Positions 1 through 7,075 of a stretch of DNA of 25,480 bases are shown here, in pieces (position 1 is the first letter of the stretch; each line of letters opens with the position of its first letter). The notes below the pieces were generated by a model. The model was not told the origin of the DNA. It ran no database searches and saw nothing but the letters and a program-made list of their open reading frames with translations. The position numbers were made by a program, and so were the translations under genes. The stretch lies in NCBI GenBank assembly GCA_937877655.1, contig CALFJC010000003.1:1-25480 (forward strand). The letters are read 5' to 3'. The DNA is from an uncultured Selenomonadales bacterium (GTDB lineage: Bacteria > Bacillota > Negativicutes > Selenomonadales > Selenomonadaceae).

Positions 1-1
1 A

Positions 2-37
2 AATATTTCCGCCGCCGACCTCGACAGTTGGGATTGA
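2..37 (+). CDS. 3' end of an upstream gene (partial)
   Basis: The first bases can be read as the last eleven codons of a gene entering from the left, ending in Asp-Ser-Trp-Asp and a TGA at 35-37. One base separates this stop from the ATG of the histidine kinase, a spacing typical of translationally coupled genes. Too little remains to assign a family. The call rests only on an open frame and the tight junction, so the frame could also be chance. Confidence 0.4.
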   Translation, partial: NISAADLDSWD

Positions 38-38
38 A

Positions 39-1334
39 ATGAAATTTTTAACAGTAAAAAACATGCACAGAACACTTTACGTCTGCAACGGCTTCATAAT
101 TTTAATTTTAACCGCCTTCATGTGCCTCACGCAGGAAAGAATCAATCAATCTATGACTGCGCGGGCTTTTTTGGAATCGGCAGGCGCGGTTCCGCAATCG
201 TCCGGCGAAATTTTTTTCAAAACCGTCTTCGCATTTCTGATTTTCGTTTTGGTCGGATATTTTTACAGAGAAAATAAAAACAGCCGCGCAAAATATTTCC
301 TGTTCGCGACAGAAATTATAATTTGTATGTTCTTAATGCGCGTGCTGAATTTGTCTTATGACGGAGTTGTTTTGCTCGTCGCCGCCGATTTAATGTTCAA
401 ATACGAAGGACATCGCCAAGAGTACACGCTTTTAATCGCGCTGATTTTCCTTTATTTCATTGCCAATTCCAACATGGCGATTTTCCAGACAAAAATTGCT
501 TCGTTCGAAGCTTACGCGTCCTATTACAATGCCGAAGCAAAATCTGTTATCCTTGCCTTGAAAAATACTTTTTACTCGATAAATGTTATCGTCTTCGTGT
601 TTTATCTTGTGTTGCTCGTGAAAAGCAAACATGAGGAGAAGGAAAGAATTCGTTTGCTGAATGAAAAATTGGAAGAAGCGAATCAACGCCTGCGCGCTTA
701 TGCAATCGAAGTCGCGCAGATGGCGGAGACCCGCGAAAGAAATCGTCTTGCCAGAGAAATTCACGACACGCTTGGACATGCTTTAACGGGAATTGCCGCC
801 GGGCTCGATGCCTGCATTATGACTTTGGAAATCGCGCCCGAAGTCACCAAGCAACAGCTGAATAAAATTCGCGACACCGCCAGAAAAGGAATTGTCGACG
901 TGCGCCGCTCGGTAAAAAAATTGCGCCCAGATGATTTGGAGCGACTTCCTTTTCAAGAAGCTTTGATGGAAATGACAAAAGATTATTCGGCGTCTTCGGG
1001 CATGGAAATTACTTTCGACATTTTCAGTTGGTCGGAAAATCTTCGCCGAGATCAAGAGGACGTAATTTATCGCGTGTTGCAGGAGAGCATCACAAATGCA
1101 AAGCGTCACGGGCACGCGACAAAAGTTAAAATCACAATCGGCGGCAACGAAAAATATTTGCTGATTGTCATTGCCGACAACGGGCAGGGTTGCGAAGATG
1201 TCAAGCAGGGATTTGGTTTGAAACACATGAAAGAACGCTTGGAGCTTTTGCACGGTTACATTCATTATTGGAGTGACGGAGGATTTATCGTTGAGGCGAT
1301 GATTCCTTTGAATCGGGAGGCTAAAAGCAATTAG
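39..1334 (+). CDS. Membrane sensor histidine kinase, NarL/DesK type (HisKA_3)
   Basis: This is a 431-residue sensor kinase that should autophosphorylate on histidine and pass the phosphate to the regulator encoded next to it. The N-terminal half has about five or six hydrophobic membrane segments (around 13-30, 60-76, 86-103, 107-119, 128-146, 178-195) and no sizeable extracytoplasmic domain. A charged, probably coiled-coil stretch follows (about 199-230). The HisKA_3 dimerisation box carries the phospho-acceptor His242 in REIHDTLGH. The HATPase domain has its N-box Asn353 (ESITNAKRHGH), Asp380 in DNGQG and a GFGLKHM lid. The start at 39 has only a weak ribosome site, so coupling to the upstream gene is likely; ATG 63 is an alternative. 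The last codon and the stop fall at the start of a 7-base repeat array. The signal sensed is unknown. Confidence 0.9.
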   Translation: MKFLTVKNMHRTLYVCNGFIILILTAFMCLTQERINQSMTARAFLESAGAVPQSSGEIFFKTVFAFLIFVLVGYFYRENKNSRAKYFLFATEIIICMFLMRVLNLSYDGVVLLVAADLMFKYEGHRQEYTLLIALIFLYFIANSNMAIFQTKIASFEAYASYYNAEAKSVILALKNTFYSINVIVFVFYLVLLVKSKHEEKERIRLLNEKLEEANQRLRAYAIEVAQMAETRERNRLAREIHDTLGHALTGIAAGLDACIMTLEIAPEVTKQQLNKIRDTARKGIVDVRRSVKKLRPDDLERLPFQEALMEMTKDYSASSGMEITFDIFSWSENLRRDQEDVIYRVLQESITNAKRHGHATKVKITIGGNEKYLLIVIADNGQGCEDVKQGFGLKHMKERLELLHGYIHYWSDGGFIVEAMIPLNREAKSN

Positions 1335-1416
1335 GAACCAGGAACCAAGAACTAGGAACTAAAACCTAAAACCTAAAACCTAAAACCTAAAACCTATCAG
1401 CTATCAGCTATAAGCT
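1333..1416 (+). repeat. Heptad repeat array, 12 units
   Basis: Twelve contiguous 7-base units fill the gap between kinase and regulator: aggaacc x2, aagaact, aggaact, aaaacct x5, atcagct x2, ataagct. The period never slips. The next seven bases in register (aaggagg, 1417-1423) are the ribosome site of the response regulator. The kinase stop codon TAG (1332-1334) overlaps the first unit. Units of different sequence but identical length are joined directly, as in cyanobacterial short tandem repeats. Confidence 0.9.
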
Positions 1417-1429
1417 AAGGAGGTAATTC

Positions 1430-2098
1430 ATGATAAAAATTTTGATAGCCGATGATCAAGATTTGATTCGCGAGAGTTTGAAAATTATTTTGGACATGAA
1501 CTCCGATATAAAAGTTGTCGGGCTCGCCGAAAACGGCAACAAAGTTTTGGAGCAGATAAGAAAAAATTTGCCCGACATTATTTTGATGGATATTCGTATG
1601 CCGGAAATGGACGGCGTCCTTTGCACGAAGGCGGTTAAAGAAAAATATCCCGACGTGAAAATTATTATCCTTACAACTTTTGACGACGATGAATATGTTT
1701 TTTACGCTTTGAAATACGGCGCGAGCGGTTATCTGTTGAAAGGTTGTTCCGTTCAGGAATTAACGGCGGCGATTCATACAGTCATGAACGGCGGCTCGAT
1801 TTTAAATGCAAGCGTCATTACAAAGGTTGTGAAACTTTTCAATCAGCTTGCGCAGGCAAATATCGCTATGGAGCTCGACGGCAGGAGCATTAAGGAATTG
1901 AATCGAACGGAAAAAAATATTGCGAGTCTTGTCGGGCGCGGGCTTTCCAACAAAGAAATTGCCGAGAAATTATTTTTGTCGGAAGGTACAATCAGAAATG
2001 CTCTAAGCGCGGCTTTGTCGAAATTGAATTTGCGAGATCGAACGCAGCTTGCGATTTGGGCAGTGCAAACAGGTTTGGCGAGTGATTTTCATGTTTAA
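1430..2098 (+). CDS. NarL/FixJ-family response regulator
   Basis: This 222-residue two-component regulator is the evident partner of the kinase before it. The receiver domain (about 1-120) has the acidic pair Asp8/Asp9, phospho-acceptor Asp54 in LMDIRMP, Thr82 and Lys104. A linker is followed by a LuxR-type helix-turn-helix (about 155-210; LNRTEKNIASLVGRGLSNKE, then the recognition helix around EGTIRNALS). It is expected to bind DNA as a dimer after phosphorylation. A perfect ribosome site, aaggagg, lies six bases before the ATG. Its stop overlaps the start of the solute-binding protein by eight bases, so the two are probably co-translated. Targets are not evident in the window. Confidence 0.93.
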   Translation: MIKILIADDQDLIRESLKIILDMNSDIKVVGLAENGNKVLEQIRKNLPDIILMDIRMPEMDGVLCTKAVKEKYPDVKIIILTTFDDDEYVFYALKYGASGYLLKGCSVQELTAAIHTVMNGGSILNASVITKVVKLFNQLAQANIAMELDGRSIKELNRTEKNIASLVGRGLSNKEIAEKLFLSEGTIRNALSAALSKLNLRDRTQLAIWAVQTGLASDFHV

Positions 2099-3380
2099 AA
2101 AAATTTTGGTCGCGGTCGTCGTTATCGCGATAATTTTTTTGTTTTGCGAGATGAGTCGCCCGAAAACTTTAACGATTGGAATTTTCGCGGGGAATAATTG
2201 GGATGTGCCGCAAGGCGAACCTTACGCGGCGATTGACGAAGTCATAAAAAATTTTGAGGCGGAAAATCCCGGCGTCACAGTTAAATACGTCAGCGGCATA
2301 AAAAAAGAAGACTACAGCGAGTGGCTTGCCGAACAATTTATTGACGGAGCCGAGCCCGATGTCTTCTTTGTTTTGGCGGACGATTTTAATCTTTATGCCT
2401 CAATCGGCGCGTTGATGAATTTGGAAAATTTTATTTCCGGCGACAAAAATTTTTCTGCCGACGTTTATTATCCCGCCGCCTTCAACTTCGGCAAATACGA
2501 AAATATTTCTTACGCCTTGCCTTGCGAAAGTACTGTGACTTTTATGTTCGTCAACAAAACTTTGCTTGCGAAGGAAGGAATTGCGCTTCCGAAAAATGAT
2601 TGGACGTGGAAAGATTTTCTGGAGATTTGTCGCAAAGTCACACGCGACACCGACGGCGACGGTGCGCCCGATCAATTCGGTTGCTACGATTATTCTTGGC
2701 AACACGCGGCAATTTCAAACGGCGTGAAATTTTTCCGTGACGACGGCAAGACTTCTTACTTTGCAGATTCGCGCATGGAAGAGGCGATAAAATTTTTGAT
2801 GGAACTGCGCGGAGTCAACGGCGGCTTTGCAATTTCCCCGAAAGATTTTGATGTCGGGCGCGTTGCCTTTCGCCCGTTCACTTTCGCCGAATATCGCACT
2901 TACAAACCTTATCCTTGGCGAATAAAAAAATACACGTCTTTTGAATGGGATTGCATAAAAATGCCCGCCGGCAATTCGGGCGGGAATATTTCCGTTATGA
3001 ATACTTTGCTTGTCGGAATGAGCTCGCGCACTTGCAATAAAGATTTGGCTTGGAAACTCTTGAAAAAAATTTGCTACGACAAAAATACTCAACAAATGAT
3101 TTTGAAAAAATCTCAAGCATTGCCCGTGCGCCGCGACGTGATTATTTCTGCCGAAGCGCAAGAAATTTTTTCGTGGTATTCGACAGACACTTCAGCGATA
3201 ACGCCCGCCGATATCAGCGCGGCAATGGACGAAGCGATTATGCCTTTCAAATTTAAAAATTACAACGCCGCAATGCTTTACGCCGATACCGAGCTGAAAA
3301 AAATTATTGGCGGCGTCGTTCCTTTGAACAATGCGCTGAACAAATTGCAAAAAGAGATCAACGCGCTTTTACAACATTGA
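2091..3380 (+). CDS. ABC-type extracellular solute-binding protein (family 1 / SBP_bac_8)
   Basis: This 429-residue protein has an N-terminal hydrophobic segment (about 5-19, ending at Cys19). That segment could be a signal peptide or lipoprotein anchor, although the residues before the Cys do not form a good lipobox. The mature part has family 1 (sugar-type) binding-protein features: a conserved Trp-rich stretch (KNDWTWKDFLEICRK) followed by the acidic loop DTDGDGAPDQFG (about 186-197), and a C-terminal region with Asp/Glu-rich helices. The ATG at 2091 is inside the last codons of the regulator (ATGTTTAA overlap). It is preferred over an upstream in-frame start because only it begins with a signal-like segment. 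No permease or ATPase gene is in the window. It may deliver a ligand to a transporter elsewhere or act as the sensing partner of the kinase; the latter is inference. Confidence 0.82.
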   Translation: MFKKILVAVVVIAIIFLFCEMSRPKTLTIGIFAGNNWDVPQGEPYAAIDEVIKNFEAENPGVTVKYVSGIKKEDYSEWLAEQFIDGAEPDVFFVLADDFNLYASIGALMNLENFISGDKNFSADVYYPAAFNFGKYENISYALPCESTVTFMFVNKTLLAKEGIALPKNDWTWKDFLEICRKVTRDTDGDGAPDQFGCYDYSWQHAAISNGVKFFRDDGKTSYFADSRMEEAIKFLMELRGVNGGFAISPKDFDVGRVAFRPFTFAEYRTYKPYPWRIKKYTSFEWDCIKMPAGNSGGNISVMNTLLVGMSSRTCNKDLAWKLLKKICYDKNTQQMILKKSQALPVRRDVIISAEAQEIFSWYSTDTSAITPADISAAMDEAIMPFKFKNYNAAMLYADTELKKIIGGVVPLNNALNKLQKEINALLQH

Positions 3381-4212
3381 GTTCCGCCAAATATCTTTTG
3401 ACGGCGTCTTGCCAAGTCGGAAGGCGTTCAAAGCCCGCCTCGTCCAAAGATTTTTTACTCAAGCGCGAGTTAAACGGTCTCCGCGCAGGCGTGGGATATT
3501 CAACCGTCGGAATGCCTTCAACTTCGACATCAAGCCCCGCCTGTTCAAAAATTTCTCTGGTAAAATCAGCCCAAGAACAAAATCCTTCGTTGGTTGCGTG
3601 ATAAGTTCCAAATTTCTCCGTCGCCGCCATATCGGCTAAAAGTTTTGCCAAGTCAACCGTGTAAGTCGGACTTCCAATCTGGTCGTTGACAACGCGCAGA
3701 TGATTTTTCGTCTCGGCAAGGCGGAGCATTGTTTTGATAAAATTATTCCCGTTGATGCCGAAGACCCAGCTTGTGCGAACGATAAAATGTTTTTCCAAAA
3801 CCGTACTGACGGCGTCTTCGCCCAAAAGTTTGCTGCGCCCGTAAATGTTGACGGGCTTTTTTTCGTCGTCAATTTCGTAAGGAATTTTTCCGTCGCCGCC
3901 GAAAACATAATCCGTGCTGATGTAAATCATTTTCGCGCCGACTTCGCGACAAGCTTCGGCAACCCAACGCGTTCCGAAACCGTTTACCGTCAAAGCAAGT
4001 TCGGCTTCCGATTCGGCTTTGTCGACGGCGGTATAAGCCGCGCAGTGAACGACCGTCTCCGGTTTTTTTTCCAAGATAAAATTTTTTGCTCCGGCTTCGG
4101 TTGTCAATTCGAGTTCTTCAAGCGACGGGGCGATAAATTCTTTACCGCGCTTCGTAAGTTCTTTGGCAAGATCGTAGCCGAGTTGTCCGAGAATTCCCGT
4201 GATTAGAATCAT
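3358..4212 (-). CDS. rfbD: dTDP-4-dehydrorhamnose reductase (RmlD family)
   Basis: This 284-residue short-chain dehydrogenase/reductase family protein is predicted to reduce dTDP-4-dehydro-L-rhamnose to dTDP-L-rhamnose, a precursor of surface polysaccharide. Visible features are the NAD(P)-binding GILGQLG (6-12), HCAAYTAVDKAE (56-67), STDYVFGG (99-106) and the catalytic pair Tyr124/Lys128 in YGRSK. GSPTYTVDL and the family-typical ARRPFNSRL lie near the C-terminus. Length matches the family (about 280-300). On the minus strand an AGGAGG (complement of 4224-4229) precedes the ATG. Its last codons overlap the end of the binding-protein gene on the other strand by 23 bp. No rmlA, B or C is in the window, so the exact substrate rests on family similarity. 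Confidence 0.9.
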   Translation of the reverse strand: MILITGILGQLGYDLAKELTKRGKEFIAPSLEELELTTEAGAKNFILEKKPETVVHCAAYTAVDKAESEAELALTVNGFGTRWVAEACREVGAKMIYISTDYVFGGDGKIPYEIDDEKKPVNIYGRSKLLGEDAVSTVLEKHFIVRTSWVFGINGNNFIKTMLRLAETKNHLRVVNDQIGSPTYTVDLAKLLADMAATEKFGTYHATNEGFCSWADFTREIFEQAGLDVEVEGIPTVEYPTPARRPFNSRLSKKSLDEAGFERLPTWQDAVKRYLAELNVVKAR

Positions 4213-4272
4213 GATTTTTTTTGCCTCCTTTGATTCAAGCCCTATTCGACGCGCCGAAATTTTTACCTGCAG

Positions 4273-4301
4273 TTGACGGCGGCGGGCGTTGCCTTTATAT
4301 T
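4273..4301 (+). promoter_or_regulatory. Sigma-A-type promoter for the cbiC operon
   Basis: TTGACG (4273-4278) and TATATT (4296-4301) are separated by 17 bases, close to the housekeeping consensus. Transcription would start near 4308 and leave a leader of about 110 bases before cbiC. A second TATAAT at 4328-4333 has no good -35 at the right distance. I see no cobalamin riboswitch core (no B12-box-like word) in the leader. Confidence 0.55.
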
Positions 4302-4333
4302 TTAGATGTTGTTTGTAAACTCAAAACTATAAT

Positions 4334-4372
4334 GTGACGAGAAATTTTTTCGATTGGAAAAAGAACCGTCAC
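4334..4372 (+). promoter_or_regulatory. Hairpin in the cbiC leader
   Basis: In the leader upstream of cbiC, gtgacg (4334-4339) can pair with cgtcac (4367-4372). Inside it tttttc (4346-4351) can pair with gaaaaa (4357-4362) around a five-base loop. The two stems stack with an internal loop. There is no T-run after it, so it is not a simple terminator. Function unknown; it could be an operator, an mRNA-stability element or chance. Confidence 0.3.
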
Positions 4373-4418
4373 TTGCTAAATTTATCAACAGGCTTTAGAA
4401 AAAAAAGGAGGAGATTTT

Positions 4419-5063
4419 ATGTTCATGACAAAGCCGATGGAAATTGAGGCGCGCAGTATGGAAATAATTTCGCCGTATTTGTCTGTCTTCAATTTGAGCG
4501 AAGAAGAGAAAAAAATTTACTCGCGAATAATTCACGCGTCGGGCGATGTCGGTTATGCGCCGATAATCAAAATTCATCCCGAAGCAATTTCGGCGATTAA
4601 GGCGGCACTTCTGCGCGGAGCAAATATTTTTACGGACGTTGAAATGGTTCGTCGTGGGATAAGCATTCGGACGTTCACAAAATTTGGCGGAGAAATTTTT
4701 TGCAAAGTGTCTGACGTTGACGTTCGGGAATTTGCAAAGCGCGAAGGAATTACTCGTTCGATGGCGGCAATGAGAATGTTCGGCAAAAGACTTGACGGAG
4801 AAATTGTGGCGATTGGCAATGCTCCGACTGCCCTTTTTGAAGTGTTGCGGCTTGTTCGCGAAGAAAATATTTGTCCCGCCGCGATAATCGGAGTGCCCGT
4901 CGGATTCGTGGGCGCGGCGGAGTCAAAGGCGCAACTCATGGCACAAGAAAAAATTCCTTACATAACGGTTGAGGGAACAAAGGGCGGCTCGTCGATAGCG
5001 GTTGCGGCAGTCAACGCGATTCTTTACATGTTGGACAATTCGAGAGGTCTGAATGAAAAATAA
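4419..5063 (+). CDS. cbiC: Cobalt-precorrin-8 methylmutase
   Basis: This 214-residue CbiC/CobH-family enzyme moves a methyl group from C-11 to C-12 of the corrin ring to give cobyrinate in cobalamin synthesis. Visible features are the conserved His39 in RIIHASGD, the likely catalytic acid, the strand-turn IGNAPTALFEVLR (about 128-140), an IGVPVGFVGAAESK segment and the C-terminal KGGSSIAVAAVNAILY, all typical of the family. Length matches. A strong ribosome site (aaggagga) precedes the ATG. The gene overlaps cbiA by 11 bases. The pairing with cbiA, whose substrate it makes, supports the call. The other cobalamin genes must lie elsewhere. Confidence 0.93.
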   Translation: MFMTKPMEIEARSMEIISPYLSVFNLSEEEKKIYSRIIHASGDVGYAPIIKIHPEAISAIKAALLRGANIFTDVEMVRRGISIRTFTKFGGEIFCKVSDVDVREFAKREGITRSMAAMRMFGKRLDGEIVAIGNAPTALFEVLRLVREENICPAAIIGVPVGFVGAAESKAQLMAQEKIPYITVEGTKGGSSIAVAAVNAILYMLDNSRGLNEK

Positions 5064-6438
5064 TTTTCCGCGGCTGGTTATTGCGGCTGTTCAGAGCGGC
5101 TCCGGCAAAACGACGATAACGGCAGGATTATTGGCGGCGTTGAAAAAACGCGGGCTTGACGTTCAATCTTACAAAGTCGGTCCCGATTATATCGATACGG
5201 GCTGGCACACTTTGGCGAGCGGAAAAATTTCTCACAACCTCGACAGTTGGCTTGTCGGAGAAGAAAAGCTTAAAGAAATTTTTATCGAAACTTCAACCTG
5301 CGCGGACATTTCGATTATCGAAGGAGTCATGGGGCTTTACGACGGCGGGCGCGGCGGCGTTTCTTCGACGGCGGAAATTTCAAAGCTGATAAATGCGCCC
5401 GTGATTTTGGTTATCGACGCAAAAAGTATGGGAACTTCGGCGGCGGCGGTTGCGTTGGGTTTCAGAGAGTTTGACAGGACGATAAATTTTGCGGGCGTGA
5501 TTTTAAATCGGCTCGGCTCCGATTCGCACAAAAAAATGATCGTCGAGGCACTTGACAATCTCGGAATAAAATGTTTCGGCGCGATTAAAAGAAATGACGA
5601 ATTTATTTTGCCCGAACGTCATTTGGGCTTGGTTCCGACTGCCGAAAATAAAAATTTGGACGCGATAAAAAAAATCTGCGCGGCGGTTGAAGAACAAATT
5701 GACGTTGACGCGCTGATTGATCTTGCAAAAAAATCTCCGCCACTTGAAAATTTTCCTAAAACCTTAAACCTTAAACCTAAAACCTTAACAAAAATCGCCG
5801 TCGCGAAAGATGAGGCGTTCAATTTTTATTACGGCGAAAGTTTGAAGGAATTGGAAAGGCGCGGCGTGGAAATTATTTTTTTCAGCCCGCTGAATGATGA
5901 AAAATTGCCCGAAAACATTTGCGGCTTGATAATCGGCGGCGGCTTCCCCGAAATGTTCGCGGCTCGTCTTGAGAAAAATAAAAAACTCCGCGCAGAAATT
6001 TTCTCGGCGGCTGAAAATGGCTTGCCGATTTTTGCGGAGTGCGGCGGCTTCATGTATCTTATGAAAAATTTGATTGACTTCGACGGAAAAAGTTTTGAAA
6101 TGTGCGGCGCGATTTGCGGCACGGCGATTATGACGAATAAACTTCAGACTGTCGGCTACGTCGAGGCTGAAATTTTAAATGACTGCGTGATTGGCAAGGC
6201 GGGCGAAAAAATTCGTGCACATGAATTTCATTTTTCCAAAGAATTGGAGACTTCAGGCGAAAAAATTTTTAAGTGCAAGCGCATGAGAACGGGCAAAGAA
6301 TATTTTGCGGGCGTGAAGAAAAAAAATCTTGTTGCGTCTTATCTGCACATTCACTTTGCGGGCTGTCCGAGCACGGCTGAAAATTTTATCGACGCTTGTA
6401 AAAAATTTGGAGGTGTTTTAAATGGAAATTATCAATGA
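5053..6438 (+). CDS. cbiA: Cobyrinic acid a,c-diamide synthase
   Basis: This 461-residue glutamine-dependent amidotransferase is predicted to amidate the a and c side chains of cobyrinate using ATP, directly after the CbiC step. The N-terminal domain has the P-loop SGSGKTT (about 16-22), a Y-x-VGPDYID motif and the Mg-binding EGVMGLYDG region. A short linker (about 233-247) leads to a class I glutaminase domain with IIGGGFPE, nucleophile Cys330 in ECGGFMYLM, and His432/His434 in YLHIH. The CobB paralogue is similar, but the small size and cbiC neighbour favour CbiA. The linker is encoded by a 35-base heptad array. The ATG overlaps cbiC, and the 3' end overlaps the Uma2 gene by 17 bases. Confidence 0.92.
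   Translation: MKNNFPRLVIAAVQSGSGKTTITAGLLAALKKRGLDVQSYKVGPDYIDTGWHTLASGKISHNLDSWLVGEEKLKEIFIETSTCADISIIEGVMGLYDGGRGGVSSTAEISKLINAPVILVIDAKSMGTSAAAVALGFREFDRTINFAGVILNRLGSDSHKKMIVEALDNLGIKCFGAIKRNDEFILPERHLGLVPTAENKNLDAIKKICAAVEEQIDVDALIDLAKKSPPLENFPKTLNLKPKTLTKIAVAKDEAFNFYYGESLKELERRGVEIIFFSPLNDEKLPENICGLIIGGGFPEMFAARLEKNKKLRAEIFSAAENGLPIFAECGGFMYLMKNLIDFDGKSFEMCGAICGTAIMTNKLQTVGYVEAEILNDCVIGKAGEKIRAHEFHFSKELETSGEKIFKCKRMRTGKEYFAGVKKKNLVASYLHIHFAGCPSTAENFIDACKKFGGVLNGNYQ
5755..5789 (+). repeat. Heptad repeat array inside cbiA, 5 units
   Basis: Five 7-base units run in register: cctaaaa, ccttaaa, ccttaaa, cctaaaa, ccttaac. They encode PKTLNLKPKTLT at the boundary between the ATPase and glutaminase domains, so the insertion sits in a linker. 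A consensus cctaaaa in the second or fifth position would put TAA in frame; both units are the ccttaa variant, which shifts TAA out of frame. Confidence 0.85.
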
Positions 6439-7003
6439 GCACTTGCTCTATCCGTCTTACGAAATTATTGGAGGGGAAAAAATTATGTCACCTGCACCGA
6501 ATCTTGACCACAGCGACATTATCAGTCGAATCTGCGGTTGTATTTTCAACCATTTAATGAAAAACAGGAGCGGCTACGTGTACACGGATAACGCTGACGT
6601 TCATTTTTCCGACGGAACAATTTTCAGACCCGATTTGTCCGTTGTCTTGAAGTCGAACGAAAAAATTCTTGCCGGACGCAAAGCAATTTTCGGCGCACCG
6701 GACATGGTCGTCGAAGTTCTTTCCTATTCGACGCGCAAAAGAGATTTGACGATTAAAAAAGACACTTACGAGGCGCAGGGCGTGCGCGAATATTGGATTG
6801 TCGATCCTTGGGGAAAAAAAGTTTTGGTTTATCTTTTGCGCGACGGAAAATATTTTTTAGACGACACATACATTTTGCTTGACGAAAAAGATTTTGCGGC
6901 TCTTGATGATGAGGAAAAAGCCGAAGTCAAGACCGAAGTACCCGTTTCGATTCTGGAAGGCTTGAACATTCCTTTGGAATTTATTTTCAGTTGGGGCTGG
7001 TGA
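6422..7003 (+). CDS. Uma2-family protein (PD-(D/E)XK nuclease fold, DUF820)
   Basis: This 193-residue protein matches the Uma2 family, which is abundant in cyanobacteria and other bacteria and is predicted to have a restriction-endonuclease fold. The likely active-site residues are in order: Asp71 in FRPDLSVV, Asp94/Glu98 in GAPDMVVEVLS, Lys112 or Lys113 and Glu117 in IKKDTYEAQGV, and the family-typical REYWIVDP (122-129). The first 40 residues form the variable N-terminal region. A good ribosome site (ggaggtg) lies inside the end of cbiA, and the ATG overlaps cbiA by 17 bases, so it is probably translated with the cobalamin genes. Nuclease activity has rarely been shown for this family; its biological role is unknown. 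Confidence 0.85.
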   Translation: MEIINEHLLYPSYEIIGGEKIMSPAPNLDHSDIISRICGCIFNHLMKNRSGYVYTDNADVHFSDGTIFRPDLSVVLKSNEKILAGRKAIFGAPDMVVEVLSYSTRKRDLTIKKDTYEAQGVREYWIVDPWGKKVLVYLLRDGKYFLDDTYILLDEKDFAALDDEEKAEVKTEVPVSILEGLNIPLEFIFSWGW

Positions 7004-7047
7004 AATTTTGCAGGAAAATTTTTTCGGCGGCAGAATCAACAAGCAAA

Positions 7048-7057
7048 GTGTATACAC
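7048..7057. promoter_or_regulatory. Palindrome GTGTATACAC before hom
   Basis: A perfect 10-base palindrome lies in the 72-base gap before the homoserine dehydrogenase gene, two bases upstream of its ribosome site (aaggagag, 7060-7067). The inner TATACA could serve as a -10 element, but I see no -35 at a suitable distance. Operator function is a guess from position and symmetry. Confidence 0.25.
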
Positions 7058-7075
7058 GGAAGGAGAGAAAATTTT

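Noticed and set aside
1333..1416. CRISPR or telomere-like repeat
   Set aside because: Seven-base units without spacers do not fit CRISPR, and the position inside an operon excludes a chromosome end.
3700..4206. 168-codon open frame on the plus strand
   Set aside because: It lies wholly antisense to rmlD, whose motifs are complete.
4302..4418. Cobalamin riboswitch before cbiC
   Set aside because: The leader is short for one and I see no B12-box-like sequence or the expected multi-stem core.
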